Positions 1-6,499 of a stretch of DNA of 12,727 nt are shown here, piece by piece. The notes below the pieces were generated by a model. That model worked only from the letters and a program-made list of their open reading frames with translations, was not told the origin of the DNA and did no database searches. The DNA lies in assembly GCA_031290375.1 (NCBI GenBank), contig JAITNR010000242.1, positions 1 to 12,727 on the forward strand, in the 5' to 3' direction. Position 1 is the stretch's first letter. Each line of letters starts with the position of its first letter. The position numbers and the translations under genes were made by a program. The DNA is from Prevotellaceae bacterium. Lineage in GTDB: Bacteria; Bacteroidota; Bacteroidia; Bacteroidales; Paludibacteraceae.

Positions 1-301
1 AACACCGAAGTTTAGTGCCTTATCAATTACTCGAAAATTAAAAAAAATGTAGTGGCTCGCTGTTTTGGTAAGTCATTGAATGATATTGCTTTGTGATTTT
101 TGACCGTCGAAGTCAGGAAAACATTACAAGTTATTTATCTTTTGTTCGTTAAATATTTTTCGTAACTTTGTAGACGAGTAGTTATGGATTTCGAGTTATG
201 AGTTCTGAGTATTAAATCGATTGACTATAAACTATTTATATTTTGTAAATTCAATATTAACAACTACTGAACTGTAAGCCATAAACCAAAAATATAAAAA
301 A
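1..301. other. Gene-free leader upstream of dnaX
   Basis: No convincing gene lies here. Two plus-strand frames are open from the left edge (to TAG at 50-52 and to TAA at 39-41), so one of them could be the last 12 to 16 codons of an upstream gene, but nothing identifies which. The right half holds the dnaX promoter and an untranslated leader of about 125 bases. At 193-213 the leader has three imperfect 7-bp tandem units (GAGTTAT, GAGTTCT, GAGTATT). No tRNA, terminator or insertion-sequence end is visible. Confidence 0.6.
141..170 (+). promoter_or_regulatory. Bacteroidota-type promoter for dnaX
   Basis: The -33 box TTTG at 141-144 is followed after 18 bases by the -7 box TAACTTTG at 163-170, matching the TTTG/TAnnTTTG consensus of the Bacteroidota primary sigma factor. 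Transcription would start near 176-178, leaving a leader of about 125 bases before the dnaX start. The match is by eye only. Confidence 0.6.
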
Positions 302-2065
302 ATGGAACAATACATAGTTTCTGCGCGGAAATATCGTCCGGATACCTTTAAATCGGTTGTAGGGCAAGACACGCTTGTTACAACGCTCAAAAACGCCATT
401 CAGACACAGCGTTTGGCTCACGCTTATCTTTTTTGTGGTCCCAGAGGCGTGGGTAAAACCACCTGTGCCAGAATTTTTGCCAAAACCATCAATTGTTCAA
501 ACCTGAAACCTGACGGTGAAGCATGCAATGAGTGCGACAGTTGTCGCTCGTTCAACGACCAGCGTTCGCTCAATATTTTTGAACTTGATGCTGCATCCAA
601 TAACGGAGTAGATGACATTCGAGACCTGATAGAGCAGGTGATGGTGCCACCTCAAATAGGCAAATACCGTGTTTATATCATAGATGAAGTACATATGCTT
701 ACACCGGCGGCGTTCAATGCCTTTCTAAAGACACTCGAAGAACCGCCATCGTATGCCATCTTCATACTGGCAACCACCGAAAAACACAAGATTTTACCAA
801 CAATTATTTCTCGCTGTCAGGTTTATGATTTTAATAGAATTCAAATTGCGGATACGGTTGAATATTTAAAGTATGTTGCTGCTAATGAAATCATTACGGT
901 AGAAGATGAAGCCTTAGCTGTTATCGCTCAAAAGGCTGACGGTGCGATGCGTGATGCGTTGTCGATATTTGACCAAATTGTGTCGTTTTGCGGCAAAGAC
1001 ATTACATATAAGACTGTAATTGAGAATCTTAACGTGCTTGATTATGAGTATTATTTTCGTCTTATTGATATATTTTTGCGCGAGGATGTAACCAATGCTC
1101 TGTTGATTTTAAATGAGATTATAAATAAAGGCTTTGATATTCACAGCTTTGTATTGGGGCTTTCTTCTCATTTCAGAGATTTGCTCGTGAGCAGAGACGA
1201 GCAGACCCTCAAACTTTTGCAAGTGAGTGAATTGGTAGTAAGGCAATATGCAGAGCAGGCAGCAAAATGTGAGCCACAATTCATTTATAAAGCATTGGAA
1301 ATAACCAATCAATGCGAACTAAATTATCGAATAAGCAAAAATAAGCGGCTCTTGGTGGAACTGATGTTAATAAAACTTTGTCAAATTGCATCTGGTGAAG
1401 AAAATAACAATAGTAATACTCCGCTAAAAAAAATAGTAATATCTGATAATAAACCTGATGTTCCTGAAAAAAATGCTACTGTTCAACAGTCTGAAAACAA
1501 GTCAGTTGTTCAAACGGCAGATACAGAGACGAAACAAAGTTCGGCGGTGCAGCCTTTGCAGCAACCTGCAATTCCTTTGGCGAAAAACCCAAACATAATT
1601 AATTTGGCAGGCTTGACGGCAACTGCCAATGCCGTAGAAACGGAAAACAGGTTGCAGGCTGCAACACCTGCGGTTTCAACACAGAACGAACCAATTAGTG
1701 AAAATCAACCATTTACGCAGGAACAACTGAACGAGGCTTGGCAAAACTATGCCTTATCAATTGAAAATGACACCTTTTTTGCAAACACAATTAAAGGGAT
1801 AACTCCGATAAAAGAAGAGCATTCTTGTTCAATTTTGGTCTTAAACGGGCATCAGTTAAAGGAAATAACAGACAAAAAGCCTTATATAGAAAAATTTATC
1901 TCTCAAAAGTTGCATAATACTCTTTTTGAATTAAAAATCTCAAAAGATACTACGATTCAGGCAGTTAAAACCTTGTCTCCGACCGACAAACTTTCTGCTA
2001 TGCTACAAAAAAATCCTAACTTGCAGGAGTTTGTAGCCGAGTTAGAGTTAGAAATAAGTTATTGA
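302..2065 (+). CDS. dnaX: DNA polymerase III subunit gamma/tau
   Basis: ATPase of the clamp loader, which opens the sliding clamp and places it on primed DNA; tau also links the polymerase cores in the replisome. The 587-residue product has Walker A GPRGVGKT at 46-53, four zinc-ligand cysteines at 65, 75, 78 and 81, Walker B with D128-E129, sensor 1 around ATTE 157-160, the SRC motif with R171, and sensor 2 GAMRDAL at 214-220. Domain III runs to about residue 362. A Q/N/P-rich linker (about 363-470) leads to a divergent C-terminal domain, as usual for tau. The ATG at 302 begins directly with the family's conserved start (YIVSARKYRP), with no Shine-Dalgarno sequence. An A8 run at 1426-1433 (codons 375-378) lies exactly after domain III and could give a short gamma form by slippage. 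Identification is secure; the short form is inference. Confidence 0.97.
   Translation: MEQYIVSARKYRPDTFKSVVGQDTLVTTLKNAIQTQRLAHAYLFCGPRGVGKTTCARIFAKTINCSNLKPDGEACNECDSCRSFNDQRSLNIFELDAASNNGVDDIRDLIEQVMVPPQIGKYRVYIIDEVHMLTPAAFNAFLKTLEEPPSYAIFILATTEKHKILPTIISRCQVYDFNRIQIADTVEYLKYVAANEIITVEDEALAVIAQKADGAMRDALSIFDQIVSFCGKDITYKTVIENLNVLDYEYYFRLIDIFLREDVTNALLILNEIINKGFDIHSFVLGLSSHFRDLLVSRDEQTLKLLQVSELVVRQYAEQAAKCEPQFIYKALEITNQCELNYRISKNKRLLVELMLIKLCQIASGEENNNSNTPLKKIVISDNKPDVPEKNATVQQSENKSVVQTADTETKQSSAVQPLQQPAIPLAKNPNIINLAGLTATANAVETENRLQAATPAVSTQNEPISENQPFTQEQLNEAWQNYALSIENDTFFANTIKGITPIKEEHSCSILVLNGHQLKEITDKKPYIEKFISQKLHNTLFELKISKDTTIQAVKTLSPTDKLSAMLQKNPNLQEFVAELELEISY
1426..1433 (+). other. A8 slippery run in dnaX at domain III/linker border
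   Basis: In frame the sequence reads CTA AAA AAA ATA, containing the heptamer A AAA AAA. One extra A in the transcript, or a -1 ribosomal shift, gives four new residues (NSNI) and a TGA, a product of 381 residues. One A fewer gives TAG at once, a product of 377 residues. Either would contain domains I to III only, like bacterial gamma. No strong downstream stem-loop or correctly placed upstream Shine-Dalgarno sequence is visible, so transcriptional slippage is the more likely route if it occurs. Confidence 0.4.
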
Positions 2066-2084
2066 TTTTAAATGATTCAAAAGG

Positions 2085-2112
2085 CTATACTCCTTGGGAA
2101 CATGGAGAATAG
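2085..2112 (+). terminator. Weak stem-loop after dnaX
   Basis: CTATACTCC at 2085-2093 can pair with GGAGAATAG at 2104-2112 (eight of nine pairs, one A-A mismatch) around a 10-base loop, 20 bases after the dnaX stop. There is no T tract, so it is not a canonical intrinsic terminator; it may be a processing or 3'-end hairpin. Confidence 0.3.
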
Positions 2113-2270
2113 AGTAAGAACTTGTTCTATCGGACGAACACGCTCGACAGTTTATTTTTGAACAGCGGGTTTTGTTTAAACAATTAGCAATGAAAATTGA
2201 TATAAACGTTAACTATCAATGACTTACAATCGTATTTCAACCAATCAATACAATTTTAAGTAAAAAATAT

Positions 2271-2278
2271 TAACTTTG
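2271..2278 (+). promoter_or_regulatory. -7 promoter element for the ETF gene
   Basis: TAACTTTG matches the Bacteroidota -7 consensus and lies 38 bases before the ETF start. No good TTTG -33 box is found at the expected distance; only T-rich sequence lies near 2254. It implies that the ETF gene is transcribed separately from dnaX with a short leader. Confidence 0.55.
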
Positions 2279-2316
2279 CACTTTAAAATCGTAATTCACA
2301 AATCATAAAATTAAAT

Positions 2317-4257
2317 ATGGCACTAACTATCATCAGCTTGATAAAACAAGTTCCTCTACCCTCAGAGATGCGTATGGGCGATGACGGACTAATGGACAGA
2401 ACAAAGGCTAAATCTATCATTAACATCGATTGTCAATTCGGGCTTGAGGCAGGCTTGCAGTTGAAAAAGAAATATCCCGATGCAAAAATGATTGTATGCT
2501 CAATGGGTCCAAATTCTTTTGAGGCGGCTCTAAAAAACGCTCTTTCAATGGGTTATGACGAGGCATATCTGCTCTCGGATCGAAAACTCGGAGGGTCGGA
2601 TACCTACGCCACAGGCTTGGCTATTTCTACGATGTTGAAACATCTCGGTTTTAACAAAGACGACAAAGAAAACCGGTTTATCATCTTTGCCGGTCGTCAA
2701 ACTTCCGATGGGGACACAGCTCACGTCCCTTCGCAAGTGGCTGAAAGTATGGGTATTCCACAAGCTACTTTTGTAGAGAGGGTTGAGGCTAATGATGACG
2801 GTACAATCACCGCCCGTAGAATTATTGAAGGTGGTTATCAAATGTTAAAACTGCCGATGCCATGCGTTGTTTCCTTTACTCCCACAGGCATTAAACCTCG
2901 TAAATCATCGTTGATTGGGGCTATTAAGGCGCGTAATTCGCAGGTGAAAGTACTTGGTGTTGAAGATATTAGCCTGCCAATCGACCATATTGGTTTATCA
3001 GGCTCACCCACTATTGTGGCTGGCGTTGAAAACATCGAAAGCGACCGCCCTCCAATAGTTATGGCTTCAGGCCCTAACGAAGACCAAATTATTAATGATT
3101 TTATCGAAAATTTAAAAAAAGGCGGTAATATTCTTCAGAAAAAAGAGGCGAAAGAGAAAAAAGAAACTGACATTTCCGAATTTCAAATAGTTGACCAAAG
3201 AGGCGACAATAAAGGTATTATCACTTGGGCAGAGGTTACTAACGGCAATATAGCACGACCCTCGCTCGAATTGCTCACCCCCGCTCGTCATCTTGCAGAC
3301 CAACTTGGAAACGACACCAAAATTGCTACCGTGCTTATCGGCAAAAATGTAAAGGACTTGGCTAAAACGCTTTTTGAATACGGCTCCGATGAGGTTATTC
3401 TTGTGGAAAATGATAAACTTGAGGAATATCTAATACTTCCTTTTTCGGAGATAATTACTCAAATCATACGCCAAAGAAAGCCCGAAGTAGCCTTATTTGC
3501 TGCTACAACTGCGGGGAGAGAGCTCGCTCCAAGAATTGGTATGAAAACGGGCAGCGGTGTTACTGCCGATTGTACTGGACTTGAGATGGGAGACTATATT
3601 GATAGGCGAAACAAGCGGGTTATTCGTCCAATTTTGCACTCTCGCCGTCCAACTTACGGTGAAAGCAAACTTGCAACTATTCTCGGTTTTGTTTATCCGC
3701 AAATTTCCACCGCTCGTGCTGGTACTTTCCCTGTACCACAAAGGCAGGAGGGAAGAGTAAATACCATTGTGGAATTTAAACCGGAACTTAATCGAGAAGA
3801 TTTTGTAACCGAAATTCTTCAAACCGTTCGTGGTGAAGGTGGCTTGCAAAGTCTGTTTGAGGCTGATATTATTGTGTCTGGTGGACGCGGCACTGTGGCC
3901 GACGAACTCAAGCTCGTTAAGAAACTCGCCGAAGCCCTTAAAGCACAGGGTATCAAGGCGGAATGGGCAGCCAGCCGCGTGGTTGTAGATGAGGGTTATG
4001 CCGAATATGCGCGTCAGATTGGGCAGACAGGCAAAACTGTTCGTCCCAAGGTTTATGTGGCAATAGGCATTTCGGGGGCTATTCAGCACATCGCGGGCAT
4101 CAAGGAGGCGGGTAAAATAGTGGCTATAGACCACAATCCAAAGGCGAATATCTTCCGCTATGCCGATTTTGGAATAGTCGGCGAATATCAGGATATTCTA
4201 CCTGAACTCATTGAAAGAGTGAAAAATGGCTTTACTTTCGGGGTGGAGAAGAAATAG
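2317..4257 (+). CDS. Fused electron transfer flavoprotein, beta-alpha
   Basis: Cytoplasmic flavoprotein that takes electrons from acyl-CoA dehydrogenases or similar enzymes and passes them on. In most bacteria it is two proteins; here one unbroken 646-residue ORF holds both. The N-terminal half (about 1-265) is EtfB, with the nucleotide-binding signature around GRQTSDGDTAHVPSQ (126-140). A charged, lysine-rich linker (about 268-284) joins it to EtfA (about 288-646). EtfA carries its FAD-domain motifs: TGSGVTAD at 411-418, the STARAGTFP segment at 464-472, SGGRG at 521-525, GISGAIQH at 584-591 and IDHNPKANIF at 604-613. No ferredoxin domain is inserted. The start at 2317 gives the usual EtfB N-terminus. 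No acyl-CoA dehydrogenase or quinone oxidoreductase gene is adjacent, so the partner is unknown. Whether it bifurcates cannot be judged by eye. Confidence 0.93.
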   Translation: MALTIISLIKQVPLPSEMRMGDDGLMDRTKAKSIINIDCQFGLEAGLQLKKKYPDAKMIVCSMGPNSFEAALKNALSMGYDEAYLLSDRKLGGSDTYATGLAISTMLKHLGFNKDDKENRFIIFAGRQTSDGDTAHVPSQVAESMGIPQATFVERVEANDDGTITARRIIEGGYQMLKLPMPCVVSFTPTGIKPRKSSLIGAIKARNSQVKVLGVEDISLPIDHIGLSGSPTIVAGVENIESDRPPIVMASGPNEDQIINDFIENLKKGGNILQKKEAKEKKETDISEFQIVDQRGDNKGIITWAEVTNGNIARPSLELLTPARHLADQLGNDTKIATVLIGKNVKDLAKTLFEYGSDEVILVENDKLEEYLILPFSEIITQIIRQRKPEVALFAATTAGRELAPRIGMKTGSGVTADCTGLEMGDYIDRRNKRVIRPILHSRRPTYGESKLATILGFVYPQISTARAGTFPVPQRQEGRVNTIVEFKPELNREDFVTEILQTVRGEGGLQSLFEADIIVSGGRGTVADELKLVKKLAEALKAQGIKAEWAASRVVVDEGYAEYARQIGQTGKTVRPKVYVAIGISGAIQHIAGIKEAGKIVAIDHNPKANIFRYADFGIVGEYQDILPELIERVKNGFTFGVEKK

Positions 4258-4324
4258 CGCGAATTGCTAAAAAAAGTTGCATTCAGATTCAGAAAAAAAA
4301 CTCGCATGTCTAATTTTTTTTGTT

Positions 4325-4332
4325 TATCTTTG
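4325..4332 (+). promoter_or_regulatory. -7 promoter element for the Rpn-family gene
   Basis: TATCTTTG matches TAnnTTTG and lies 29 bases before the ATG at 4362. No clear -33 TTTG is seen. The predicted transcript start near 4339 falls after an alternative TTG codon at 4320, which argues that translation starts at 4362. Confidence 0.55.
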
Positions 4333-4350
4333 CATACTTAATATATAAAA

Positions 4351-4356
4351 AAGGAG
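4351..4356 (+). promoter_or_regulatory. Strong Shine-Dalgarno site of the Rpn-family gene
   Basis: AAGGAG ends five bases before the ATG at 4362. It is the clearest ribosome binding site in a window where other genes have none, and it fixes the start of this gene. Confidence 0.75.
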
Positions 4357-4361
4357 TTATC

Positions 4362-5315
4362 ATGGCTGCAACGCAAGAAAAATATATCAATCCTTTTACG
4401 GATTTTGGCTTCAAGAAGCTCTTTGGCAGTGAAGTAAATAAAGATTTGCTTCTTGACTTCTTGAATACTTTGATAGAAGAACAGGGTGAAATCGTTGATA
4501 TTCAATATCAATCGACAGAACATCTGGGACGTACCGAAAGCGACCGTAAGGCTGTTTTTGACATTTATTGTCAAAACGATAAGGGAGAAAAATTTATTGT
4601 TGAGATGCAAAAAGCCAAACAAAACTATTTTAAAGACCGTAGCGTTTATTATTCAACCTTTCCTATTCAGGAACAGGTCAAAAGGGGCGATTGGGATTAC
4701 AAACTGACAGCAATTTATATGATAGGGATACTGGATTTTTGCTTCAATGAAAGTGAAGAAGAGAAAGTTTGTTATCGGCACGACATCAAGTTGATGGACA
4801 TGGAAAGCAAGAAAGTTTTTTATGACAAATTAACTTTCATTTACTTGGAGATGCCCAAATTCAACAAAACAGAGTCCGAATTAGCGACACAATTTGACAA
4901 ATGGCTGTATGTTTTGAAGAATTTACCTCTCTTAACCTCGCGTCCCACAAGGTTGCAGGAACGAGTTTTTGAACACGTTTTTACTACTGCCGAGATAGCC
5001 AAATTCACACCTACCGAGCAAATGGCATACGATGAGAGCTTGAAAAACTATCGAGACTTAAAAAATGTTATAGACACCGCTGTTCAGGAAGCCAAAGCAG
5101 AAGGGAAAGCAGAAGGGATAATAGAAGGAAAAGCAGAGGGAATAATAGAAGGGAAGGAGGAAGGAATAATAGAGGGAATAGCTATCGGTGAAAGAAAAGG
5201 AATAGAGAAAGTAGTTCTAAAAGCACACAAGGCAAATGTGTCCATTGAACAAATTCAGGTTATGACAGGTTTAACAAAGGAAGAAATTATTAAAATTCTA
5301 CTAGATAATAGTTAA
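4362..5315 (+). CDS. Rpn-family PD-(D/E)XK nuclease / putative transposase
   Basis: Member of the recombination-promoting nuclease (Rpn, PDDEXK_2) family, DNA endonucleases linked to RecA-independent recombination and, in some enterobacterial members, to phage defence. The start is the ATG at 4362, chosen because AAGGAG at 4351-4356 sits six bases upstream; an in-frame TTG at 4320 overlaps the promoter region. The 317-residue product opens with the family motif INPFTDFGFKKLFG (9-22). The nuclease core shows D67 (in FDIYC) and E81-M-Q83, fitting the D...ExQ active site. The tail holds three 8-residue repeats of the type KAEGIIEG (249-272) and a short helical end (about 292-317) resembling a helix-turn-helix. 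It stands alone, with its own promoter and a terminator. No inverted repeats or target duplication are seen. Family assignment is firm; the role is uncertain. Confidence 0.88.
   Translation: MAATQEKYINPFTDFGFKKLFGSEVNKDLLLDFLNTLIEEQGEIVDIQYQSTEHLGRTESDRKAVFDIYCQNDKGEKFIVEMQKAKQNYFKDRSVYYSTFPIQEQVKRGDWDYKLTAIYMIGILDFCFNESEEEKVCYRHDIKLMDMESKKVFYDKLTFIYLEMPKFNKTESELATQFDKWLYVLKNLPLLTSRPTRLQERVFEHVFTTAEIAKFTPTEQMAYDESLKNYRDLKNVIDTAVQEAKAEGKAEGIIEGKAEGIIEGKEEGIIEGIAIGERKGIEKVVLKAHKANVSIEQIQVMTGLTKEEIIKILLDNS
5106..5177 (+). repeat. Three in-frame 24-bp tandem repeats
   Basis: Three 24-bp units encode KAEGIIEG, KAEGIIEG and KEEGIIEG near the end of the Rpn-family gene. Units differ mostly at third codon positions. 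The coding strand is almost free of pyrimidines apart from the ATA codons and a few C. Because 24 is a multiple of three, gain or loss of a unit keeps the reading frame. The repeat also creates a strong ribosome-binding-like AAGGAGG at 5154-5160. Confidence 0.85.
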
Positions 5316-5377
5316 TTATTTTCATAAATACCTGTTTTTAAAGAGTATTTTTATATAATAAGTACTGTTTTAGCGAA

Positions 5378-5413
5378 AAAAAAAGACCATTTCAGCGAGA
5401 ATGGTCTTTTTTT
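5378..5413. terminator. Bidirectional intrinsic terminator
   Basis: AAAAAAAGACCATT at 5378-5391 pairs perfectly with AATGGTCTTTTTTT at 5400-5413 around an 8-base loop. The GC-containing core has a T7 tract on its right on the plus strand and an equal T tract on the minus strand. It lies between two convergent genes (63 bases after one stop, 14 bases after the other) and can end both transcripts. Confidence 0.88.
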
Positions 5414-5427
5414 CCGTACTGATGTTT

Positions 5428-6195
5428 TTAGAAATAGAATATTACATTGATTGCACCGCCGAAGTTATCAAAACTAAACTTTGAGGAACCACCTGTTTCG
5501 ATCTTCTTGGTGTTTATTTTTGAGCCGTCCATATATTCGTATTCCAACACGCCTTTGCCTGTGGACGCGAATTTAATTCCCCAACCCAGTTCCCCACTTA
5601 TGGCTACATAGGAAGCGACAAAATACTCTATACCTGCAAACAAATCGGCACCGATACCATAGGTTGTTCCATTTCTATCGCTAAGCGTACGCTGACCGGC
5701 TATCAGTTCATTGCCCCACGTGTATTTCCTATTTCCTTGATTGCCAATTTCAAAGCCTACCTCAGCACCATAAAATCCTTGAAAGCGGGTTTTCCCTATA
5801 CGTCTTTCCAAACCGACCTTCAGTTCAATGTTCGTACCGCTGATTTTTGTAATGTCTTTGACCTTCTCATCAGGCTTATTGTCTTCTGGAACCAAGTTAA
5901 CACTTTTGTCCGAAAGATAACCTAAACGCAATTTTCCGCGGATAGCCATTTTGTCCGTCAGAAAATACTTACCATAAAATGCACCATACGTAAATTCGGG
6001 GGTGTCTGCGTCTGTATCGCTGAAGATGCCACCTAAATACTTAAAAAACGGCGTGGCATCAATACCCAGGGCAATGCTTCCTTCTTGCGGAAGAAGGGTT
6101 GTTTTCCCCTTACTGTTGGTAACTTCGTTGTCTTGGGCGGCAGCAAAGAGCGTTACGCCTGACATTACGAGAACTGTGAAAAAGATTTTCTTCAT
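5428..6195 (-). CDS. Outer membrane beta-barrel protein, unknown function
   Basis: The 255-residue product has a signal peptide (KK, then a hydrophobic run to about A20, with a likely AAA/QD cleavage site) and no lipobox cysteine. The mature part is rich in alternating hydrophobic and polar strands with aromatic girdle residues, for example at 68-79, 85-93, 123-131, 137-149, 186-192 and 196-208, separated by charged or glycine-rich loops. It ends in VIFYF, with the C-terminal phenylalanine recognised by the BAM assembly complex. This fits a small eight- to ten-strand barrel of the OmpW/OmpX or porin-family type found widely in Bacteroidota. No ligand or substrate can be named. It is convergent with the Rpn-family gene and divergent from oxyR. 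Its leader is about 110 bases and can fold into two stem-loops. Confidence 0.8.
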   Translation of the reverse strand: MKKIFFTVLVMSGVTLFAAAQDNEVTNSKGKTTLLPQEGSIALGIDATPFFKYLGGIFSDTDADTPEFTYGAFYGKYFLTDKMAIRGKLRLGYLSDKSVNLVPEDNKPDEKVKDITKISGTNIELKVGLERRIGKTRFQGFYGAEVGFEIGNQGNRKYTWGNELIAGQRTLSDRNGTTYGIGADLFAGIEYFVASYVAISGELGWGIKFASTGKGVLEYEYMDGSKINTKKIETGGSSKFSFDNFGGAINVIFYF

Positions 6196-6206
6196 AAAAC
6201 ACTTGC

Positions 6207-6236
6207 TTAACGTCTACTCCTTAATAGACGGGTTAA
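6207..6236 (-). promoter_or_regulatory. Leader stem-loop near the omp start
   Basis: CGTCTA at 6211-6216 pairs with TAGACG at 6225-6230 around an 8-base loop, and TTAA at 6207-6210 can pair with TTAA at 6233-6236 past a GG bulge. On the minus strand the loop displays AAGGAG, a Shine-Dalgarno-like sequence that is about 21 bases from the ATG and so too far to act directly. A second hairpin (CCTAC 6246-6250 with GTAGG 6263-6267) lies upstream in the same leader. A regulatory role is speculative. Confidence 0.4.
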
Positions 6237-6312
6237 AATTATTTTCCTACTCTAAAGGCTTCGTAGGTCTTGCCTTATTTTTTATTTTTTTATTTGTTTT
6301 TTAATTAGGTTG

Positions 6313-6320
6313 CAAAGATA
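6313..6320 (-). promoter_or_regulatory. -7 promoter element for the outer membrane protein
   Basis: Read on the minus strand this is TATCTTTG, a full match to TAnnTTTG. About 20 bases further upstream on that strand a TTG within TATTGCG can serve as a partial -33 box. The transcript would start near 6306, giving a leader of about 110 bases. Confidence 0.6.
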
Positions 6321-6463
6321 ACAACAATATTTTGATTACGCAATAGTTTTGAGAAAAAAAATAAAATAAATACGAGGTAAAACAACAAAAAAAGGCGACA
6401 AACACTAAATTGGGAAAGGAATTGACCAAGAAAAAAAAAATAAATTTTATTGAATTTTTTTAG

Positions 6464-6471
6464 TAAATTTG
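6464..6471 (+). promoter_or_regulatory. -7 promoter element for oxyR
   Basis: TAAATTTG matches TAnnTTTG and lies 28 bases before the GTG start at 6500. A good -33 box at normal spacing is not apparent. LysR-type regulators often control their own promoter, but no operator is visible by eye. Confidence 0.5.
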
Positions 6472-6499
6472 CACTTTCAATTTTAATACTTCACACGCA

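Larger units (their letters stand above)
6196..6499. other. Divergent promoter region between omp and oxyR
   Basis: This 304-base gap holds the leader and promoter of the outer membrane protein gene (left, minus strand) and the promoter of oxyR (right, plus strand). About 140 very A-rich bases lie between the two -7 boxes. No additional ORF, tRNA or repeat is seen. An OxyR operator cannot be picked out by eye. Confidence 0.7.

Noticed and set aside
2126..2148. Small competing hairpins (AGAAC/GTTCT and TGTTC/GAACA) before the ETF promoter
   Set aside because: Stems of five base pairs in AT-rich sequence are expected by chance, and nothing nearby suggests attenuation.
3493..4134. A 213-codon open frame on the minus strand inside the ETF gene
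   Set aside because: It is antisense to a fully conserved EtfA coding region; the encoded sequence has no recognisable domain and no promoter or ribosome binding site.
4320..4361. An upstream TTG start adding 14 residues to the Rpn-family protein
   Set aside because: The stretch contains the -7 box TATCTTTG (4325-4332), its codons encode no family sequence, and AAGGAG at 4351-4356 points to the ATG at 4362.
4362..5315. A complete insertion sequence around the transposase-like Rpn gene
   Set aside because: No terminal inverted repeats or target duplications were found on either side; the right side is a terminator shared with a chromosomal gene.
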